Below are positions 1-5,580 of a DNA stretch of 6,946 bases, one piece after another. Below the pieces are notes generated by a model. The model ran no database searches, was not told the origin of the DNA, and worked only from the letters and a program-made list of their open reading frames with translations. The number at the start of each line of letters is the position of its first letter. Positions within the stretch are counted from its first letter, which is position 1. The DNA is taken from assembly GCA_030609125.1 (NCBI GenBank), contig JAUWCW010000104.1, positions 1 to 6,946 of the forward strand, written 5' to 3'. Source of the stretch: Candidatus Rokuibacteriota bacterium (GTDB lineage Bacteria > JAUVQV01). The position numbers and the translations under genes were made by a program.

Positions 1-1
1 T

Positions 2-163
2 CCGGGGATAGTCTTCACGAAGATCGACCCCGCCACGGGAAAGCTGGCGCGGGAAGACTCGGCAGACGCCATTTTCGAGGTTTTCCGGGAAGGGGCGGGG
101 CCGAAGGAGGTCGCCCGTCCCGAGGAGCCGAAGGCCACGGACTTCTACCGCTTCGACCTTTAG
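2..163 (+). CDS. mrcA: Penicillin-binding protein 1A, C-terminal end (partial, 5' end outside window)
   Basis: The last 53 codons of a gene entering from the left edge, ending in TAG at 161-163. The peptide begins PGIVFTKIDPATGKLA and continues with an acidic stretch, then EVFREGAGP. This matches the closing segment of class A penicillin-binding proteins of the PBP1A type, where a 'G-(I/V)-x-x-x-x-ID-x-x-TG-x-LA' block followed by 'E-x-F-x-x-G-(T/A)-x-P' lies after the transpeptidase domain. PBP1A is an inner-membrane glycosyltransferase/transpeptidase that polymerises and cross-links peptidoglycan in the periplasm. The catalytic domains are outside the window, so only the C-terminal signature supports the name. 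The gene converges on the minus-strand gene ending at 179, with 15 nt between the stops. The family call is fairly secure; the exact paralogue is less so. Confidence 0.75.
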   Translation, partial: PGIVFTKIDPATGKLAREDSADAIFEVFREGAGPKEVARPEEPKATDFYRFDL

Positions 164-178
164 TGTCTCTGCGGAGAA

Positions 179-673
179 TCAGATTGACGCTTTGACGGCG
201 ACGAGCATGTAGCCCTGCGGTGCGGCTTCCATTCTCGCCCGCATTTCACCGGTCAATCCGTGAGAGCCCTCCACGAGGTTGTAGAAGAAGCTGTCGATGC
301 CGAAAAAACCGTCAAGAAGGTGCGTGATGGTGTGGAGTGTTTTACTCTGGTAGCCTTGGGGCATCACCTCCAGCTGCTCCATTCTCTCGAATCCGTCCTG
401 GCGAAGCTCGTCGAGAAAAGCGCGGATTCTCCCGGCGTTCTCCGCGAGGGCTTCATCGAGCCGCAATAAAAAGCCGGGGTCGGCTGCGGGCAGGGACCGC
501 TTCCGGTCTATCGCTATCGATCCGTAGCGGACGAGCTGATAGCTGTCGAGGAAGGCGCGGATCCGTCGGGCACAGGCGTCGAGGTCGTCACCCTCGACGA
601 GGAACTCGTGGAGGGCCTCGACGGAGGGATATTCCCGGGACTTGTCGATGTCGTGGAATACCTTTCTCAGCAT
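179..673 (-). CDS. Uncharacterised 164-residue protein downstream of lspA
   Basis: I do not recognise a named family. The 164-residue product has no signal peptide or membrane segment, so it is probably cytoplasmic. It looks mostly helical and mixed-charge (residues 1-100), followed by an aromatic and glycine-rich part (LLDGFFGIDSFFYNL, 119-133) and a short hydrophobic C-terminus. RIRAFLD occurs twice (37-43 and 82-88) and PQGY twice (105-108 and 152-155). ATG at 673 lies 20 nt after the lspA stop; a GAGGGGG stretch sits rather far upstream (about 13 nt), so initiation may be weak or coupled to lspA. Codon use resembles the neighbours. It is the last gene of the mtnP-lspA operon and ends 15 nt from the convergent PBP1A gene. 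It is probably real because the long reading frame is uninterrupted, operonic and yields a plausible soluble protein. Function unknown. Confidence 0.75.
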   Translation of the reverse strand: MLRKVFHDIDKSREYPSVEALHEFLVEGDDLDACARRIRAFLDSYQLVRYGSIAIDRKRSLPAADPGFLLRLDEALAENAGRIRAFLDELRQDGFERMEQLEVMPQGYQSKTLHTITHLLDGFFGIDSFFYNLVEGSHGLTGEMRARMEAAPQGYMLVAVKASI

Positions 674-693
674 GAGGGATCGCAGCCCCCTCG

Positions 694-1248
694 CTATTGT
701 ACCGCCGGCCGCTGCCGGTCCTGTCGGGAATCGTCGTTGGCGGCTCGAGGAGCCATGATCATGGAGAGGATCAGCATGGCCGTGCCCGCTGTGATGGCGC
801 TGTCGGCAATGTTGAAGGCCGGCCAGTGGTGAGAATACCAGTGCCAGTCGATGAAATCGATGACCTCGCCATAGGCTACGCGGTCGATGAGGTTGCCCAC
901 GGCCCCGCCGGCGACGAGCGAGAGCCCGATGAGAGCCGCCAGGCTTTCACGTCCCCACTCCCGCATCAGGTAGCCGATGAAAAGGAGTGCGACGGCGGTC
1001 ACGCCGATAAAGATGAACCTCCTCCCCGAAGACGCCGGGCCGGCGAAGAGGCCGAAAACTCCGCCGGTATTGCGGTGATAGACCAGGTGAAAGAAGTTCT
1101 CGATTACCGTCACCGGCGGCTGCCCGGCGAGCGTCTTCGTGGCCCAGAGCTTGACGGCCTGGTCAAGGACGACGATTCCCGCGCCGGTGGCGGCGGCGAG
1201 CAGGAGACGACCCCTGCCGGCCCGGTCCGCCTTCCCGGAAGCTCCCAT
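694..1248 (-). CDS. lspA: Lipoprotein signal peptidase (signal peptidase II)
   Basis: An aspartic protease of the inner membrane that removes the signal peptide from diacylglyceryl-modified prolipoproteins after Lgt has acted. The product is 184 residues, slightly longer than the usual 160-170. Visible family motifs are D29-Q30 at the end of the first membrane helix, N60-T-G-G-V-F-G in the region usually NxGAAF, NLIDR with catalytic D122 (residues 119-123), and FNIADSAI with catalytic D149 (145-152). Four hydrophobic segments fit (about 14-34, 77-93, 103-121, 146-167). The frame stays open upstream, but the ATG at 1248 gives the canonical length, is preceded by GGAAG at 1254-1258, and lies 2 nt after the mtnP stop, so translation is probably coupled to mtnP. 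The polar tail after residue 167 is a lineage-specific extension. Identification is firm. Confidence 0.96.
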   Translation of the reverse strand: MGASGKADRAGRGRLLLAAATGAGIVVLDQAVKLWATKTLAGQPPVTVIENFFHLVYHRNTGGVFGLFAGPASSGRRFIFIGVTAVALLFIGYLMREWGRESLAALIGLSLVAGGAVGNLIDRVAYGEVIDFIDWHWYSHHWPAFNIADSAITAGTAMLILSMIMAPRAANDDSRQDRQRPAVQ

Positions 1249-1250
1249 GC

Positions 1251-2111
1251 TCACTTCCAGTACTTGCCGAGAATGAGGCCGAGGCGCTCCCGGGCCTCGG
1301 GCGTAACCACGTCCGGGCTGGTGAGGACGGCGTTCTCGAGGGCCCGGGCGCAGGCGCAGGTGCGTTCCTCGGGGATCTGGTCGACCATTCTCCTGATGAT
1401 CTCCTGCGCGGTCTTGACGTTCAGGCTGATGATCTTGAGGATCTGCCCCACCGAGACTTCTTCCTGATCGTGCCAGCAGTCGTAGTCGGTGGCGAGGGCG
1501 AGGGTGGCGTAGCACATCTCGGCTTCGCGCGCCAGTCTCGCTTCGGGCATGTTCGTCATGCCGATGACGTCCACACCCCAGGAGCGGTACAGAAAAGATT
1601 CCGCCCTGGTTGAGAACTGGGGCCCTTCGATGCAGACGTAGGTGCCGCCCCTGTGCATGACGGCGCCCGCTCCCTCGCCGCAGTGGTGCAGGACGTCCCC
1701 GAGGCCGTCGCAGACGGGCTTGTCGAAGGGGATGTGGCCGACGACGCCGCCTCCGAAGAAGGTCGAGGGACGGCCCCTGGTGAGATCTATGAACTGGTCG
1801 GGGGTGACGAGGTGACCGGGAACGATCTCTTCCTTCATGCTGCCCACGGCGGAGACGGAGATGAGTTGTTCCACTCCCAACTGCTTGAAGCCGTGGATAT
1901 TGGCCTGGAAGGGAAGTTCGGTCGGCATCAGGCGGTGTCCCCGGCCGTGACGGGGGAGGAAGGCGACCCTTTTCCCCTGGAGGGTCCCGACATGATAGTC
2001 GTCTGAGGGCTTGCCGTACGGAGTGTCGAGGGAGACGGTCTGGTGGTCTTCAAGGTCCTTCATGTGGTAGAGACCGCTGCCGCCGATGACGCCGATCGTG
2101 ATCTTGTCCAT
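1251..2111 (-). CDS. mtnP: S-methyl-5'-thioadenosine phosphorylase
   Basis: Phosphorolysis of methylthioadenosine (by-product of polyamine and other S-adenosylmethionine-dependent reactions) to adenine and 5-methylthioribose-1-phosphate; cytoplasmic, PNP/MTAP family. The 286-residue product has the expected length. Motifs: phosphate-binding GGSGLY (10-15) and PRHGRGH (53-59), SAVGS (87-91), EGPQFSTRAES (162-172), GMTNMPEA (184-191) and ATDYDCW (207-213). D209 and D211 of the last motif correspond to the aspartates that read the 6-amino group of adenine. Purine nucleoside phosphorylases for guanosine/inosine carry Asn there, so an adenine-type substrate is favoured. The frame opens 36 codons earlier, but the ATG at 2111 is chosen: AAGGAG (2120-2125) lies 8 nt upstream, the protein then starts like its family, and a promoter lies just upstream. 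First gene of an operon with lspA. The MTA and 5'-deoxyadenosine salvage partners are not in the window. Confidence 0.95.
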   Translation of the reverse strand: MDKITIGVIGGSGLYHMKDLEDHQTVSLDTPYGKPSDDYHVGTLQGKRVAFLPRHGRGHRLMPTELPFQANIHGFKQLGVEQLISVSAVGSMKEEIVPGHLVTPDQFIDLTRGRPSTFFGGGVVGHIPFDKPVCDGLGDVLHHCGEGAGAVMHRGGTYVCIEGPQFSTRAESFLYRSWGVDVIGMTNMPEARLAREAEMCYATLALATDYDCWHDQEEVSVGQILKIISLNVKTAQEIIRRMVDQIPEERTCACARALENAVLTSPDVVTPEARERLGLILGKYWK

Positions 2112-2147
2112 CCGGTGATCTCCTTGCGTGTTGAGTGGGTGAGCGGG

Positions 2148-2177
2148 ATTGTAGCACCTTTCGCCGGAACGCTCCAA
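2148..2177 (-). promoter_or_regulatory. Candidate sigma70-type promoter for mtnP-lspA operon
   Basis: Reading the minus strand, TTGGAG (2172-2177) is followed after 18 nt by TACAAT (2148-2153), five of six matches to the -10 consensus. Transcription would begin near 2141, giving a leader of about 30 nt that contains the AAGGAG ribosome-binding site of mtnP. The -35 element matches the consensus at only three positions, so the promoter may be moderate. It lies between the terminator of the upstream operon and mtnP, exactly where an independent promoter is needed. Confidence 0.55.
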
Positions 2178-2309
2178 GGCGTCCGGTGGATGAAGCCTGA
2201 GCCTCAGATGGGTCGACATCGGAGCACAAGGAGCGAAGAAGTGAACACCTGTGCGGGTTGACGAATACGACGCCGGCCGTCCTTGACGGACGAGAGACAG
2301 GGGGGATGG

Positions 2310-2354
2310 AAAAAAACGGGCTCTGCCGGTGTCCTGGGGGACCCGACAGAGCCC
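2310..2354 (-). terminator. Intrinsic terminator of the hemL-atpZIBE operon
   Basis: On the minus strand the arms at 2343-2354 and 2318-2329 form a 12-bp stem (GGGCUCUGUCGG with CCGGCAGAGCCC, one G-U pair). An inner GUCC/GGAC stem continues it around a CCCA loop, leaving one bulged A. It is followed after one G by a run of seven U (A-run 2310-2316 on the + strand). The stem starts 23 nt past the atpE stop. Stem length, GC content and U-tract meet every criterion for Rho-independent termination, and the U-tract fixes the direction as minus. Confidence 0.93.
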
Positions 2355-2377
2355 AGATAAGGCAGCTTTTCGTTCCC

Positions 2378-2710
2378 TTACAGCTTGAATACCATGAGCA
2401 GGGAAACGATCAGGCAGTAGATGACCAGCGACTCGATAAGCGCGAGACCAATGATCATCGGGGTGGTGATCTTGCCGGCGGCGCCGGGGTTCCTGGCGAT
2501 ACCTTCCAGGGCGGCGGCGGCCGCTCTGGCCTGGCCGAGCGTGCCGCCGAGGGCACCGAGGCCGATGGCGAGGCCCGCTCCGAGAGCGACGGCGAACATC
2601 TTCATGTAGTCCGCACCGCCGCCGGCGGCGGCCGCAGCTTCCGCGGCGGATGCCAGGACGGGCAGGCCGACCAGCATGATGGTCGTGATTCCAAAGATGA
2701 TCTTCTTCAT
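2378..2710 (-). CDS. atpE: F-type ATP synthase subunit c, with signal-peptide-like N-terminus
   Basis: Forms the rotating c-ring of the F0 sector in the inner membrane; each copy carries one ion. The 110-residue product is longer than the usual 75-90. The extra part is at the front: residues 1-24 (MKKIIFGITT then a hydrophobic core and ASAAEA) look like a cleavable signal peptide, followed by a low-complexity Ala/Gly linker. The hairpin then has helix 1 at about 36-68, the polar loop ARNPGAAGK (72-80) and helix 2 at about 82-109. E93 is the ion-carrying carboxylate; Q60 in helix 1 and S94 align with the Gln and Ser of sodium-binding rings. ATG at 2710 is preceded by a perfect AAGGAGG at 2718-2724, the best ribosome-binding site in the window, fitting the need for many c copies. 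Last gene of the operon; terminator follows. Confidence 0.97.
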   Translation of the reverse strand: MKKIIFGITTIMLVGLPVLASAAEAAAAAGGGADYMKMFAVALGAGLAIGLGALGGTLGQARAAAAALEGIARNPGAAGKITTPMIIGLALIESLVIYCLIVSLLMVFKL

Positions 2711-2717
2711 CCTCTTT

Positions 2718-2724
2718 CCTCCTT
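2718..2724 (-). promoter_or_regulatory. Perfect Shine-Dalgarno of atpE in an A-rich initiation region
   Basis: AAGGAGG on the minus strand with a 7-nt spacer to the atpE ATG, inside an unstructured purine-rich stretch that also carries AAAACTGAAG just upstream. It is markedly stronger than the signals of atpZ and atpI in the same transcript, as expected when the c subunit must be made in roughly ten-fold excess over subunit a. Confidence 0.85.
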
Positions 2725-2759
2725 TCTTCAGTTTTGGAAGGGGCGTCGCCGCACGGCCA

Positions 2760-3512
2760 TCAATGTTGGTCGGCGACGGAGCCCGCGAGATAGCTCATAG
2801 TCAGGAGTATGAAAACCAGCGTCTGCACCACGGAGACGAAGATGCCGAGGATGATGACGACAAACGGTATGAGAACAGCGATCGGCGTAAAGAGCTTCAG
2901 GACGACGTTTCCGCTGAGAAGAACGCCTGTGAGGCTGACGGTCATGAAGGTGAACACGGTGAGGACGATGTGGTCGCCGAACATGTTGCCGAAAAGACGC
3001 AGGGTCAGCGAGAGGGGCCTGGCGAGGTGCCCGATGATCTCGATGGGTATGATCAGGGGGGCCAGCCACGACACGGGCCCGGCGAAGTGCTTGAGGTACG
3101 AGACCCCCTGTGACTTGAAGCCGTAGTAGTGGGTGGCGAAAAAGACCGTCAGGGCACAGGCGGCGGTGGTGTTGACGTTGTCCGTCGGCGGCGCCAGGCC
3201 GGGAATCACGCCGAGCAGGTTGGAAAAGAGGATGTAGACCGACAGCCCGCCGATGAGGTACATGAACTGCGGTGCGTGGTGGCCGAGGATGCCGGTGGCC
3301 AGGTCGAGGATCGCCTCGTAGGCCATCTCGAAGAAGGTGAGAGCGCCGAAACGCTTCGGCGGGACGATATCGAGATCGGCGCTGCGCAGCTTTCTGCCGA
3401 CGACCCAGATGAGGGGAAGGAGAACGAGCATGACGATGATAGTGTGCGACAGGTGTGCGGGCAGATCCTTGAAACCCGGTATGGCGTGGACCCATTCAAA
3501 CGTTTTAGGCAT
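2760..3512 (-). CDS. atpB: F-type ATP synthase subunit a
   Basis: The stator channel protein of F0, giving ions access to and exit from the c-ring at the inner membrane. The 250-residue product has the family's normal length and five to six hydrophobic segments (about 22-40, 82-104, 115-130, 148-165, 178-200, 208-246). Family landmarks are NLLGVIPG (98-105), the conserved arginine block SLTLRLFGNMFGDH (168-181) in which R172 is the essential stator arginine, and Q230 in the last helix (VSVVQTLVF). The ATG at 3512 lies inside the end of atpI (8-nt overlap), with GAGGG at 3521-3525 about 8 nt upstream. The stop TGA overlaps a further ATG (TGATG at 2758-2762), which opens only a 10-codon frame ahead of atpE. 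No unusual residue was noticed in the core motifs. Confidence 0.97.
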   Translation of the reverse strand: MPKTFEWVHAIPGFKDLPAHLSHTIIVMLVLLPLIWVVGRKLRSADLDIVPPKRFGALTFFEMAYEAILDLATGILGHHAPQFMYLIGGLSVYILFSNLLGVIPGLAPPTDNVNTTAACALTVFFATHYYGFKSQGVSYLKHFAGPVSWLAPLIIPIEIIGHLARPLSLTLRLFGNMFGDHIVLTVFTFMTVSLTGVLLSGNVVLKLFTPIAVLIPFVVIILGIFVSVVQTLVFILLTMSYLAGSVADQH

Positions 3513-3900
3513 CGTACGCTCCCTCTTCCGTTTTGCGATGCGCGCTAATTCCCTCCCAGCAGATGGCCGGGAAGATTACGGAGACGCCTGCCAGCAGAGA
3601 GTAGGCATCCACGAGATGATATTTTATTCCAACAAAAATGGCAACCCCGATGAAGAGGTACTTGAGCAGATAGGTGAAGATTCGCGAAATCTCGGGGTTG
3701 TGTTCCTCGGAGGAGACCAGCGATTCGACAAATCTGCGGAGCCACCTGAAGTTCAGCATGGCCACGGTCGCGCCGAGGGCCACCCCGCCGGTGACGGCGG
3801 AAGACCTGAAGGCCAGGCTGCCTGCCAGCAGGGCTCCGGCAAGGATCCAGCCCTTGCGCTCTATGCTCCCGGCACGAACGGCAGGTTCTTCCGGATTCAC
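3505..3900 (-). CDS. atpI: ATP synthase assembly protein AtpI (subunit I)
   Basis: A small membrane protein encoded at the head of many atp operons; in other bacteria it assists c-ring assembly and stability, and is usually not a permanent subunit. The product is 131 residues with four hydrophobic helices (about 17-31, 34-51, 78-94, 97-114) and the glycine-rich GGVALGATVAMLNFRWL block (38-54) typical of ATP-synt_I proteins. The frame extends 36 codons upstream, but those residues are out-of-frame atpZ sequence. The GTG at 3900 gives a GTGA overlap with the atpZ stop and fits the family length. A GAGGGGG-type ribosome-binding site precedes it but overlaps a GGGGG-A-CCCCC palindrome (3902-3912) that could partly mask it. 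Identity rests on topology, the glycine motif and position between atpZ and atpB. Confidence 0.88.
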   Translation of the reverse strand: MNPEEPAVRAGSIERKGWILAGALLAGSLAFRSSAVTGGVALGATVAMLNFRWLRRFVESLVSSEEHNPEISRIFTYLLKYLFIGVAIFVGIKYHLVDAYSLLAGVSVIFPAICWEGISAHRKTEEGAYDA

Positions 3901-4166
3901 CGGGGGTCCCCCTCTCCGGATTCTTCGTCCCAGTCCTTTCGGGCGAGGCGGACGATGTTCCTGAAGCCCGCGATGATCCCGAGGATGCTGAACACGATGA
4001 TCAGCCACGGGCGGGTTCCGAAGAGGCGGTCCAGGTACCAGCCGATCAGGATGCCGATGGCGAGGGTGACCCCGATCTCGATCCCGAGGGCGCTGAGGGA
4101 AAGGTACTGCCGAAACTCCCCGCCCCCGTCTTCACCCGTTGAAGGCGCCGGCCTCTTGTCCTTCAC
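3897..4166 (-). CDS. atpZ: AtpZ/ATPase gene 1-type F0 accessory protein
   Basis: A two-helix membrane protein of the AtpZ family that accompanies F0 genes. In other bacteria it has been linked with AtpI to c-ring assembly or Mg2+/Ca2+ supply; its role here is inferred. The 89-residue product has a polar, glycine-rich N-terminus (1-20), helix 1 with the conserved GIEIG and GILIGWYLDRLFG segments (28-50), then TRPWLIIVFSILGIIAGFRN (51-70) as helix 2, and a charged tail. The pattern G-x-E ... G-x-x-x-G-x-x-LD-x-x-x-GT-x-PW ... AGF-x-N is the family signature. The start is GTG at 4166, 3 nt after the hemL stop, with only a poor purine stretch (AAGATATAAGG) upstream, so translation is probably coupled to hemL. 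No alternative start exists before helix 1. Confidence 0.9.
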   Translation of the reverse strand: MKDKRPAPSTGEDGGGEFRQYLSLSALGIEIGVTLAIGILIGWYLDRLFGTRPWLIIVFSILGIIAGFRNIVRLARKDWDEESGEGDPR

Positions 4167-4169
4167 ACC

Positions 4170-5453
4170 TTATATCTTCTTCAGCACCCGGCGCTGCACG
4201 GCAAGCGTCCTGTCGAGGTCCGCCTTGCTGTGCGCCAGTGAGATGAAGGCCGCCTCGAACTGCGAGGGGGCCAGGTAGATGCCTCCCCTGAGCATGCGGG
4301 CGAAGTAGTCGGCGAAGCGCCTGGTGTTGGCCTTGATGGCGGACTTGAAGTCCGTCACCAGACTTCTGGTGAAGAAGAGACAGGAGATCGATCCGACCCG
4401 GTTCTGCACGGCCCTGACGCCGGCCCTCTTCAGGTTTTCAGCAACCCCCGCCGACATGTACGCGCCTTTCTTCTCCAGCTTCCGGTAGGTGCCGGGCTGG
4501 CCGAGGATCTCCAGTGTCGCAATCCCGGCGGCCATGGCCAGCGGGTTCCCGGAGAGCGTCCCCGCCTGGTAGACGGGCCCTTCGGGGGCCATCTGCTCCA
4601 TCAGGTCTCCCCGTCCTCCGTAGGCCCCCACGGGGAGGCCGCCTCCAATGATCTTGCCCAGGCAGGTCAGGTCCGGACGGACGCCGAAGCGCTCCTGCGC
4701 CCCGCCGTAAGCCACGCGGAACCCGGTGATGACCTCGTCGAAGATGAGAAGGGCTCCGTATTCGGCCGTCAGCTCCCGCAGGCCCTCGAGGAAGCCCGGT
4801 GCGGGGGGGATGACGCCGGCGTTGGCGGCGACGGGCTCGACAATGACGGCGGCGATCTTTCCCCGGCGCCGCCGGAGAGTCTTTTCGACGGCGTCAGGAT
4901 TGTTGTAGGGAAGATTGAGAGTGTGCCTGGCCAGATCGGCCGGAACGCCCGGGCTGTCGGGGATGCCGAGGGTGAGAGCGCCGGAGCCGGCCTTGACAAG
5001 CATCTGATCGGAGTGACCGTGATAGCAGCCTTCGAACTTGATGATGTCGCTGCGTCCGGTAGCGGCCCGGGCCAGGCGGATGGCGCTCATGACCGCTTCG
5101 GTTCCGGAGTTGACCATCCGGACCTTCTCCATGGAGGGGAAGGCCTCTTTCACCATGGCGGCCAGACGGTTCTCCGCCACCGTGGGAGCGCCGTAGGAGG
5201 TTCCCTTGGCCGCCGCCTTCTGGACGGCTTTCACCACCCGCGGGTGGGCGTGGCCGACGATCATCGGTCCCCAGGAAGAGACGTAGTCTATGTACGTCCG
5301 GCCTTCGACGTCCCGTATCCTGGAGCCCTTGGCCCGGGCGATGAAGATGGGCTTTCCTCCCACGGAGCGGAAAGCCCGGACAGGGCTGTTTACTCCGCCG
5401 GGCATCAGTCTCTGCGCCTCCCGGAAGAGGACTTTCGAGCTTGCTCTGGGCAT
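4170..5453 (-). CDS. hemL: Glutamate-1-semialdehyde 2,1-aminomutase
   Basis: PLP enzyme of the C5 pathway that converts glutamate-1-semialdehyde to 5-aminolevulinate, the first dedicated precursor of heme, siroheme and cobalamin; cytoplasmic. The 427-residue product has the full family length. Motifs in order: [11 protein letters not shown] (18-28), the cofactor-phosphate loop NSGTEA (115-120), GCYHGH (142-147), FDEV with D239 for the pyridine nitrogen, the Schiff-base lysine K267 in [17 protein letters not shown] (264-280), [10 protein letters not shown] (295-304) and the C-terminal LAPSQFEA (394-401) that separates this enzyme from ordinary class III aminotransferases. ATG at 5453 has AGAGGA (5461-5466) 7 nt upstream. 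First gene of an operon running into atpZ with 3 nt between. A promoter candidate lies at 5506-5535. No damage seen. Confidence 0.97.
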   Translation of the reverse strand: MPRASSKVLFREAQRLMPGGVNSPVRAFRSVGGKPIFIARAKGSRIRDVEGRTYIDYVSSWGPMIVGHAHPRVVKAVQKAAAKGTSYGAPTVAENRLAAMVKEAFPSMEKVRMVNSGTEAVMSAIRLARAATGRSDIIKFEGCYHGHSDQMLVKAGSGALTLGIPDSPGVPADLARHTLNLPYNNPDAVEKTLRRRRGKIAAVIVEPVAANAGVIPPAPGFLEGLRELTAEYGALLIFDEVITGFRVAYGGAQERFGVRPDLTCLGKIIGGGLPVGAYGGRGDLMEQMAPEGPVYQAGTLSGNPLAMAAGIATLEILGQPGTYRKLEKKGAYMSAGVAENLKRAGVRAVQNRVGSISCLFFTRSLVTDFKSAIKANTRRFADYFARMLRGGIYLAPSQFEAAFISLAHSKADLDRTLAVQRRVLKKI

Positions 5454-5505
5454 CGTGTTTTCCTCTTTGATATGGTGGTGTTATGTGATGTGAGATACTG
5501 GCGTC

Positions 5506-5535
5506 ACGCTATCACGAACCAAAGGATGCTGTCAA
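5506..5535 (-). promoter_or_regulatory. Candidate promoter of hemL-atpZIBE operon
   Basis: On the minus strand a perfect TTGACA (5530-5535) is followed after 18 nt by TAGCGT (5506-5511), which keeps the first, second and last bases of the -10 consensus. The start would be near 5499, giving a leader of about 45 nt that contains the AGAGGA ribosome-binding site of hemL. The weak -10 leaves room for an activator or a different sigma factor. Confidence 0.45.
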
Positions 5536-5580
5536 CAGAAAGGGGCGGGGAGAGGCTGTTTTCCAGGTGTGGCTGTTCCC

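Larger units (their letters stand above)
2112..2377. other. Intergenic region between atpE and mtnP
   Basis: This 266-nt gap holds, in minus-strand order, the atpE terminator (2310-2354), an unassigned stretch of about 130 nt, and the mtnP promoter and ribosome-binding site (2120-2177). The unassigned stretch contains a short inverted repeat CTGAG-C-CTCAG at 2197-2207, about 20 nt upstream of the mtnP -35 element, and a small CCGTC/GACGG repeat near 2279-2291. Neither is strong enough to call an operator. I see no convincing gene or structured RNA here. Confidence 0.6.

Noticed and set aside
697-1467. 256-codon open frame on the + strand opposite lspA and mtnP
   Set aside because: Shadow of high-GC coding DNA; composition is Arg/Gly/Asp-rich, no motif, and both minus-strand genes are unambiguous.
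1249-1515. N-terminal extension of lspA by 89 codons
   Set aside because: It is mtnP sequence in the wrong frame; the start at 1248 gives the family length and has a ribosome-binding site.
2112-2219. N-terminal extension of mtnP by 36 codons
   Set aside because: The extension crosses the promoter candidate and ribosome-binding site and has no family similarity.
2279-2291. CCGTC/GACGG mini-hairpin downstream of the atpE terminator as a second terminator
   Set aside because: Five-bp stem, no U-tract; redundant beside a near-perfect terminator.
2258-2800. 180-codon + strand frame across the terminator and atpE
   Set aside because: Antisense to atpE and reads through an intrinsic terminator; polar low-complexity product.
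3337-4278. 313-codon open frame on the + strand opposite atpB, atpI and atpZ
   Set aside because: Antisense to three recognised genes, Arg/Pro/Ser-rich, no ribosome-binding site or family motif.
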